A stretch of 34,692 bases of DNA. Source: an uncultured Anaeroplasma sp. Lineage in GTDB: Bacteria; Bacillota_I; Bacilli_A; Acholeplasmatales; Anaeroplasmataceae. A model generated the notes under the pieces. It was not told the DNA's origin, did not search any database, and worked only from the letters and a program-made list of their open reading frames with translations. The position numbers and the translations under genes were made by a program. Location of the stretch: contig CAMEJG010000022.1 in the NCBI GenBank assembly GCA_945919465.1, positions 1 through 34,692 on the forward strand, given 5' to 3'. Below are positions 30,228 to 34,692 of this stretch, in pieces; the first letter of the stretch is position 1; the number at the start of each line of letters is the position of its first letter.

Positions 30228-31823
30228 TTACTCATTAATTTCAATTTTATTAATGAAATAATCTAATTTATTTTTAGTAGTATTATATATTATTATAGCT
30301 AATATTAATGGTATTAATATAATATATATCATTGAAAAATAAATACTTAAAAATGCTAGAGGGATAGATCCTGCAAGTAGTATTGTAAGACCTATTGATG
30401 CAAGCATTGAAATTATTACTGCACTAGAATTTTTTACTACCTCTTGTTCATTTGTCCAATTTAATTTATAGTTTGTTAGATTAATTCTAAATCCAATAAT
30501 TGATACTAATGTAATATATATTATTGGAGCTATAATTACAAATATAGCTCTAATAATATTCATTTCAAAAAATATTATTAATAAAATTGAAGAAATAATA
30601 GAAAATACTGATAGTATTGATATTGATAGTAATAATTTTGCTTGATATAGTTTTTTATAATCAATTGGGGATGATTTTATTAGCCACATATTTTTTCCTT
30701 CAATAGATATTGAAACTGAAGCTGGAGTGGCTATACCTATTCCAAAAAATATTATTAATACAAATAATGGTGAAAAATTATATAAAATCGATAAGCTTTC
30801 AACATCTAGTTCAGCTTTTAAGTTATTTAAAGTAAATGATATTGTTACTACAAATATTAATGATACTACTCCTGAAGATATTGTATTGATACAATATATT
30901 TTAGAAGAAAAATATCTTTTTATTTCATGGAAAAAGAGATTTTTAAATTCTCCTTTATTTTCTAGAGTTTTTCTAACATATTTATTATTAGATACTGTTG
31001 ATGAGGCAATTATTCTAGCCTTATCAAAGAAAAAGGCTAAAATAAAGATTCCAATAGCTGATAGTATAATATTTGATAATATAAATAATAAATAAAATAA
31101 GGGATTAAGTGAATAGGATAATCCTACTAATAATATTGTAGGATTAAAATATGAGAAGATGTTACCCATATTAATGAATGTATTTATTGTTTCTTCATCT
31201 GTAGATGTATTATTAATTTGGAAGGTTATAAAGAATATTCCTACAAAATATAATAAATATAATATTAATGAAATAATATTACCATATTTATATTTTTCAA
31301 AAAATAAAGTAACAATTAATCCAAATAGGGTACCAATAACTATTGGTAGGGCTGGGATTAGTATTGTCAATATTAATGAAGATAATAAATATAAAATATT
31401 AGATGTATAAATAGATAATATTACACCATTTGGTATCATTAGTATAGCTGCATAAATAGTTTCTATTAGATACATTGTTAATATTTTGGATATTATTATT
31501 TCACTTTTTTTTATTGGCATACTTGATAACATATCAAAATCCTTTGATATGAATAAAGCCTTTGATCTTGTTATTGAGGTAAATAATACTAATATTGAAG
31601 CAATACCTGTAAATAAATAGATAATATAGATATAATCTGCATTAAATTCATTAAATAATGAAATATATATATAGCTATATAAAGATGATATACCAATAAA
31701 TAATAGACCTATTAAGAGAATGAATGATAGAAAGGATATTGTTTTTCCTTTATTTTCTTTCATTTTTCTTGTATCTAGGGTTTCAATTAGATTAACTTTT
31801 ATTAATGATAATAAATTACTCAT
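30228..31823 (-). CDS. ABC-2-type exporter permease
   Basis: A 531-residue polytopic membrane protein with about 12 hydrophobic helices, in the size range of YthQ/EcsB-type and ABC exporter permeases. Near residue 95-115, DFDMLSSMPIKKSEIIISKI matches the cytoplasmic coupling segment common in putative ABC exporters of Bacillota, and a second copy, MWLIKSSPIDYKKLYQAKLL, near 375-395 marks the second half. I start it at the ATG at 31823, after GAGGAAAAT; this overlaps the ATPase gene by 8 bases. Substrate unknown. Confidence 0.85.
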   Translation of the reverse strand: MSNLLSLIKVNLIETLDTRKMKENKGKTISFLSFILLIGLLFIGISSLYSYIYISLFNEFNADYIYIIYLFTGIASILVLFTSITRSKALFISKDFDMLSSMPIKKSEIIISKILTMYLIETIYAAILMIPNGVILSIYTSNILYLLSSLILTILIPALPIVIGTLFGLIVTLFFEKYKYGNIISLILYLLYFVGIFFITFQINNTSTDEETINTFINMGNIFSYFNPTILLVGLSYSLNPLFYLLFILSNIILSAIGIFILAFFFDKARIIASSTVSNNKYVRKTLENKGEFKNLFFHEIKRYFSSKIYCINTISSGVVSLIFVVTISFTLNNLKAELDVESLSILYNFSPLFVLIIFFGIGIATPASVSISIEGKNMWLIKSSPIDYKKLYQAKLLLSISILSVFSIISSILLIIFFEMNIIRAIFVIIAPIIYITLVSIIGFRINLTNYKLNWTNEQEVVKNSSAVIISMLASIGLTILLAGSIPLAFLSIYFSMIYIILIPLILAIIIYNTTKNKLDYFINKIEINE

Positions 31824-32541
31824 AATTTTCCTCTTTATTCTCATATAAATCTAGGAATATTTCTTCAAGAGTATCATTACCCTTTATTTCTTCTGTATTA
31901 CCTGATACTATTATTTCTCCATTTTTTATTATTGCTATCTTATTACAAAGCTTTTCTACTACCTCAAGTACGTGACTAGAAAAGAAAATACTAGTTCCAT
32001 TTTGACATAATTCTCTCATTATTTCCTTTAAGTCAAAGCTAGCCTTTGGATCAAGTCCAACAAAGGGCTCATCTAATACTATTAGTTTTGGTTTATGTAC
32101 TAATGCTGCTATAAGTGCTATTTTTTGTTTCATACCATGTGAATATGATTTAATTGGATTTGCTAGATCATTTTCTATTTGAAACATTGAAGCATATTTA
32201 TGAATTAAATCATTTTTTTCTTCTTTAACACCATAAATGTTACAAATAAAATCAATGTAGCCAATTCCAGTTAAATGCTCATATAAATCAGGATTATCTG
32301 GTACATAGGCTAATTGTTTTTTAAATTCAATTGGATTATCTCTAATTGATAATCCATTTAATATAATATCACCTTCAAAATCATGAATACCAACAATAGA
32401 CTTTATTGTTGTAGATTTTCCAGAACCATTAGGTCCTATAAAACCATAAATATCTCCATCCTCTATTGTAAGATTGATATTATTTATAGCTTTTTTCTTT
32501 GACTTTAAATATGTTTTACTTACATTAATTAATTCAAGCAT
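31816..32541 (-). CDS. ABC transporter ATP-binding protein
   Basis: A 241-residue ATPase. Walker A GPNGSGKST is at 36-44, the signature SYSHGMKQK near 132-140 (the SHGMKQ variant of natural exporters), Walker B LIVLDEP at 153-159 with catalytic Glu158, the D-loop VGLDP and the H-loop His190 in SSHV. This NatA/CcmA-like type normally pairs with ABC-2 permeases, and the permease follows with an 8-base overlap. GGAG lies about 8 bases before the ATG. Confidence 0.96.
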   Translation of the reverse strand: MLELINVSKTYLKSKKKAINNINLTIEDGDIYGFIGPNGSGKSTTIKSIVGIHDFEGDIILNGLSIRDNPIEFKKQLAYVPDNPDLYEHLTGIGYIDFICNIYGVKEEKNDLIHKYASMFQIENDLANPIKSYSHGMKQKIALIAALVHKPKLIVLDEPFVGLDPKASFDLKEIMRELCQNGTSIFFSSHVLEVVEKLCNKIAIIKNGEIIVSGNTEEIKGNDTLEEIFLDLYENKEENYE

Positions 32542-32592
32542 AATTATAATCTCCTAAATATAAAATTTAAATATGTAATAATTTACGCAAAT

Positions 32593-32621
32593 ATTTTATC
32601 ATAATATCTTATTAGAGTAAA
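32593..32621 (-). promoter_or_regulatory. Sigma-A-type promoter of the ABC transporter operon
   Basis: TTTACT at 32616-32621 and TAAAAT at 32593-32598 with a 17-base spacer on the minus strand, about 50 bases before the ATPase start. Confidence 0.65.
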
Positions 32622-32653
32622 GAAATATAGGATTAATATAGATTAAATGTAAT

Positions 32654-32685
32654 CAAAAAAAATTAGGAGGGATTATCCCTCCTAA
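32654..32685 (-). terminator. Rho-independent terminator of the large lipoprotein gene
   Basis: TTAGGAGGGA-TAA-TCCCTCCTAA on the minus strand gives a 10-pair stem followed by eight or nine T. It begins about 6 bases after the lipoprotein stop codon. Confidence 0.93.
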
Positions 32686-32691
32686 TAATTA

Positions 32692-34287
32692 TTAATTGTT
32701 ATATGGTGTTGGTGTATCAGCTGCACCTGGGTTAAGTAATGATAAAATATCAACTGCTGAATCATTATTTAATAATGCATCTGGAACAACTACATCTTTT
32801 GTTTCAATTACTACTTCACCCTTAACATAATCAGTAGTAATACTAGAACCTGAACCTACTGCTTCAACTAGTACTTTTGGATAAACAGTTACTTTACCAT
32901 CAGTTACATAATTGTTTGCAAAATTAACTTCTGCTTCAATGAATGAAGTTTTATTTAATTTTACATCTAATTTTAATTGGCTAGGTGCTAGTGTTAATAA
33001 AACATTAGCTGATAAATTGAATACTTCTTCATTAGCTGAAGTTGCTTTAGCAGTTAATGCTAATTCATTAGTAAATTCTTTCTTTAATACATCTAGCTTA
33101 TTTGTATTTGTAAAATTAACTGTTAATGTATCTACATGTTCTTCAGTTCCTATTACTACATAATTCTCATCATATATATCATTAGTGACAATATTTGAAA
33201 AATCTATATCTAATGATAATGAGCTTTCAACTAATAATGGTGTTATATTGCATGAGAACTCAAAAGAAGCATCTAAATAAATATCATCTGTTGTAGTATT
33301 TTTTACATCAGCTACTACGCTAAAATCAATTTGAGCTGAAGCAAAAATATTTTTAAGATAATTTAATGTTAAATTGAATGATAATGAAACATGACTATCA
33401 TCAGAAATTGAAGCTATAACATCTTCAGTAGCTAATAGTGATGCTATATTCTTAACATTAATTTCTATTTCAACATTAAATTCAGTAAATTTTTCTCCAT
33501 CATATTTGATATTAATTTCAAATTTTGTTAAAAATAAATTTACATAAGTAGAAATAATTGTTTGTGTTTCTTCATCATTAATTTCTAATACTTTTACTAG
33601 ATAATTGATTAATGATATTTTATCAAATGTAAATACACCATTTTCATATGAAAAATCATCAACATTGAAATTAATATATCCTAAATAAGTATCTATATCA
33701 AAATTAGGATCTGTGATATTTAATGATGATAAAATTAAAGCTACATAATCAACTTCTTCTGTTTGGTCTGGTGATTGAGGAAGAAGCTCAGTAATTGCAG
33801 CTAAATCTAAATAATAAGATTCTACTGCATCATTATTATTGCTGCCAAAATAGATTTTAGTACCATCTTGCCATTGATAATAAGTTTGTGTAGTTACAGA
33901 ACTATCTTCCTTAGTAGAATTAACTGATACCTTTGTAGCTGGTAGGTTAACTTCAGAAATTAATTTATCAAAATCAACATCAGAAGCTTGTGATAAAGCA
34001 TTCTTAATGTAGCTATTGATTGAAGCTTTTGATAAAGAAACCTTTGAAATTTCTTTATTGAAGTTTTCTTTAATTTCTGCATCTGACTTTACTGGAGTGG
34101 TTGTAGGTGTAGTAGTTACAACACTTGTTCCAGTTGTAGGTGTAGATGTTACCTGTGTAGTTGAAGTTGTAGAATTAGCACTAGCAGATGATGAAGACTC
34201 TGTTGGTACTTGATTACATGCAGCAAGTGTAAATATAAACAAAAATGAAGTAATTGATGCGAAAATCAATTTAAAAAATTTTTTCAT
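32692..34287 (-). CDS. Large lipoprotein of unknown function
   Basis: A 531-residue surface lipoprotein. The signal peptide MKKFFKLIFASITSFLFIF ends at lipobox LAAC (Cys24). Residues about 25-67 are a Ser/Thr/Pro/Val linker (SSSSASANSTTSTTQV, then TTPTTTPVK). The remaining 460 residues are rich in Asp, Asn, Leu and beta-branched residues and appear to form repeated beta-type units (FDIDTYLGYINFNVDDFSY; LSLDIDFSNIV; LALTAKATSANEEV). No catalytic motif or known domain is recognised. The composition fits a surface-exposed, transport-independent lipoprotein of the type abundant in Erysipelotrichia-like genomes. It is a single-gene unit. Confidence 0.88.
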   Translation of the reverse strand: MKKFFKLIFASITSFLFIFTLAACNQVPTESSSSASANSTTSTTQVTSTPTTGTSVVTTTPTTTPVKSDAEIKENFNKEISKVSLSKASINSYIKNALSQASDVDFDKLISEVNLPATKVSVNSTKEDSSVTTQTYYQWQDGTKIYFGSNNNDAVESYYLDLAAITELLPQSPDQTEEVDYVALILSSLNITDPNFDIDTYLGYINFNVDDFSYENGVFTFDKISLINYLVKVLEINDEETQTIISTYVNLFLTKFEINIKYDGEKFTEFNVEIEINVKNIASLLATEDVIASISDDSHVSLSFNLTLNYLKNIFASAQIDFSVVADVKNTTTDDIYLDASFEFSCNITPLLVESSLSLDIDFSNIVTNDIYDENYVVIGTEEHVDTLTVNFTNTNKLDVLKKEFTNELALTAKATSANEEVFNLSANVLLTLAPSQLKLDVKLNKTSFIEAEVNFANNYVTDGKVTVYPKVLVEAVGSGSSITTDYVKGEVVIETKDVVVPDALLNNDSAVDILSLLNPGAADTPTPYNN

Positions 34288-34312
34288 ATATTTTTCCTCC
34301 TATATATACTTA

Positions 34313-34321
34313 ATTATATCA
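34313..34321 (-). promoter_or_regulatory. Extended -10 promoter of the large lipoprotein gene
   Basis: TGATATAAT on the minus strand, a perfect TATAAT with the TG extension, 25 bases before the start codon. The -35 region is poor (TATTTA). AGGAGGAAA precedes the ATG. Confidence 0.7.
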
Positions 34322-34375
34322 TTTTTTTGATTAGATAAATACATTAAATTAATTAAATTTTAATAAAATTTATGT

Positions 34376-34389
34376 TGAAAACGTTTTAT
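34376..34389. promoter_or_regulatory. Second catabolite-response-element-like site
   Basis: TGAAAACGTTTTAT shares the core TGAAAACGTTT with the site at 15523-15536 and deviates from the CcpA pattern at the same 3' C. It lies about 55-70 bases upstream of the -10 of the lipoprotein gene. From here to the rRNA terminator (about 220 bases) I see only low-complexity AT-rich DNA with no gene. Confidence 0.35.
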
Positions 34390-34611
34390 AATATATCTTT
34401 AATATATCTATACCAAAAATAGTAATTAATTTTAAACAAAAATAAATAAAATTATTTAATTTCTAAAAATAGATATACTACTAAATAAATATTATTTTAA
34501 ATTTCTTTTGGTAATGTTTTGGTGTTACAATTTTATTTTTAAAAAACATAGAAATATTAATTTGTATGGTAAAGAATAAAAATATTTATTTGTATTTATA
34601 ATCTAATAATG

Positions 34612-34637
34612 AAAAAAAACTCCAAATATTTTGGAGT
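34612..34637 (-). terminator. Terminator of the rRNA operon
   Basis: ACTCCAAA-ATA-TTTGGAGT on the minus strand forms an 8-pair stem followed by seven or more T, 14 bases after the 3' end of the 5S rRNA. Confidence 0.9.
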
Positions 34638-34651
34638 AATTCAAAGAGAAA

Positions 34652-34692
34652 GCCTGGCAACTTCCTACTCTCGCACTATTTAAAGTACTACC
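34652..34692 (-). rRNA. rrf: 5S ribosomal RNA, 3' part
   Basis: The minus strand at the right edge reads GGTAGTACTTTAAATAGTGC, then GAGAGTAGGAAGTTGCCAGGC, the conserved 3' third of bacterial 5S rRNA (loop E/helix IV and the closing helix I strand). The 5' part, and presumably 23S and 16S, lie beyond the window. The terminator just downstream supports it as the last gene of an rrn operon. Confidence 0.95.

Noticed and set aside
30727-31410. Plus-strand open frames inside the ABC permease gene
   Set aside because: They are shadows of a strongly biased membrane-protein gene and lack ribosome-binding sites.
1-34692. Use of TGA as tryptophan (mycoplasma code)
   Set aside because: TGG encodes the conserved tryptophans, and TGA ends the VanZ-like gene at its terminator, so the standard code applies.
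1-34692. tRNA genes
   Set aside because: No cloverleaf with the conserved GGTTCGAATC-type arm was recognised by eye; a tRNAscan run would be the decisive test.

Overview
This is a 34.7 kb AT-rich chromosomal stretch of a low-GC, Gram-positive-type bacterium (Bacillota). Every supported gene is on the minus strand, so transcription runs from the right edge to the left. The lineage call rests on sporulation genes (spoIIAA, spoIIAB, spoVAC, spoVAD, spoVAE), a T-box leader, a Spo0A-type box, AGGAGG and AAGGTGAT ribosome-binding sites and a bacillus-type signal peptidase II. TGG is used for Trp and TGA acts as a stop, so the code is standard and not that of the mycoplasmas. The very low GC recalls uncultured Bacilli or Erysipelotrichia-like gut lineages, but that placement is inference.

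Reading in the direction of transcription: (1) 34.69-34.6 kb holds the 3' end of a 5S rRNA and its terminator. (2) 34.3-32.65 kb holds a large Ser/Thr-linker lipoprotein with its own promoter and terminator. (3) 32.6-30.2 kb holds an ABC transporter (ATPase plus ABC-2-like permease). (4) 30.15-27.45 kb is a sporulation block: a Spo0A-type box, spoIIAA-spoIIAB, a forespore-type promoter, then spoVAC-spoVAD-spoVAE. The sigma-F gene that normally follows spoIIAB is not there. (5) 27.36-25.79 kb holds a cyclic-di-GMP-I riboswitch with its terminator, a secreted protein whose frame is cut by a TAG, a 51-residue peptide coupled to the end of that frame, and a small lipoprotein. (6) 25.7-24.27 kb holds a fused chain-length regulator/BY-kinase with an abnormal P-loop. 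(7) 24.2-17.53 kb is a tightly packed T-box operon: GNAT, HisRS-like remnant, archaeal-type aspS, comEB, PDZ-Lon-type protease, membrane protein, lspA, rluD and a VanZ-like gene. (8) 17.47-15.58 kb holds glmM and a left-handed beta-helix acetyltransferase. (9) 15.58-0.5 kb holds a leader region and then a 14-gene cell-surface polysaccharide cluster. (10) The left 0.5 kb is mobile-element debris.

The polysaccharide cluster is a Wzx/Wzy-type pathway. A phosphoglycosyl transferase starts the lipid-linked repeat, four glycosyltransferases extend it (one of the DUF1972 rhamnosyltransferase type), a Wzx flippase exports it and a Wzy polymerase joins it. RfbA, RfbB, RfbC and RfbD supply dTDP-L-rhamnose. 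A VioA-like aminotransferase branches off the same dTDP-4-keto-6-deoxyglucose to make a 4-amino sugar. Next to it lie an ATP-grasp ligase and an unusual PLP-lyase/GNAT fusion, which together suggest that the 4-amino group carries an aminoacyl or N-acetyl-aminoacyl substituent. This is the best candidate for new chemistry in the window. The BY-kinase and the glmM/acetyltransferase pair are probably functionally linked to this pathway although they lie outside the cluster.

The second point of interest is the c-di-GMP-controlled secreted-protein operon with its in-frame TAG. The third is the T-box operon, whose leader carries an overlapping GACAC (Asp/His) specifier above a gene that looks like an eroded histidyl-tRNA synthetase.
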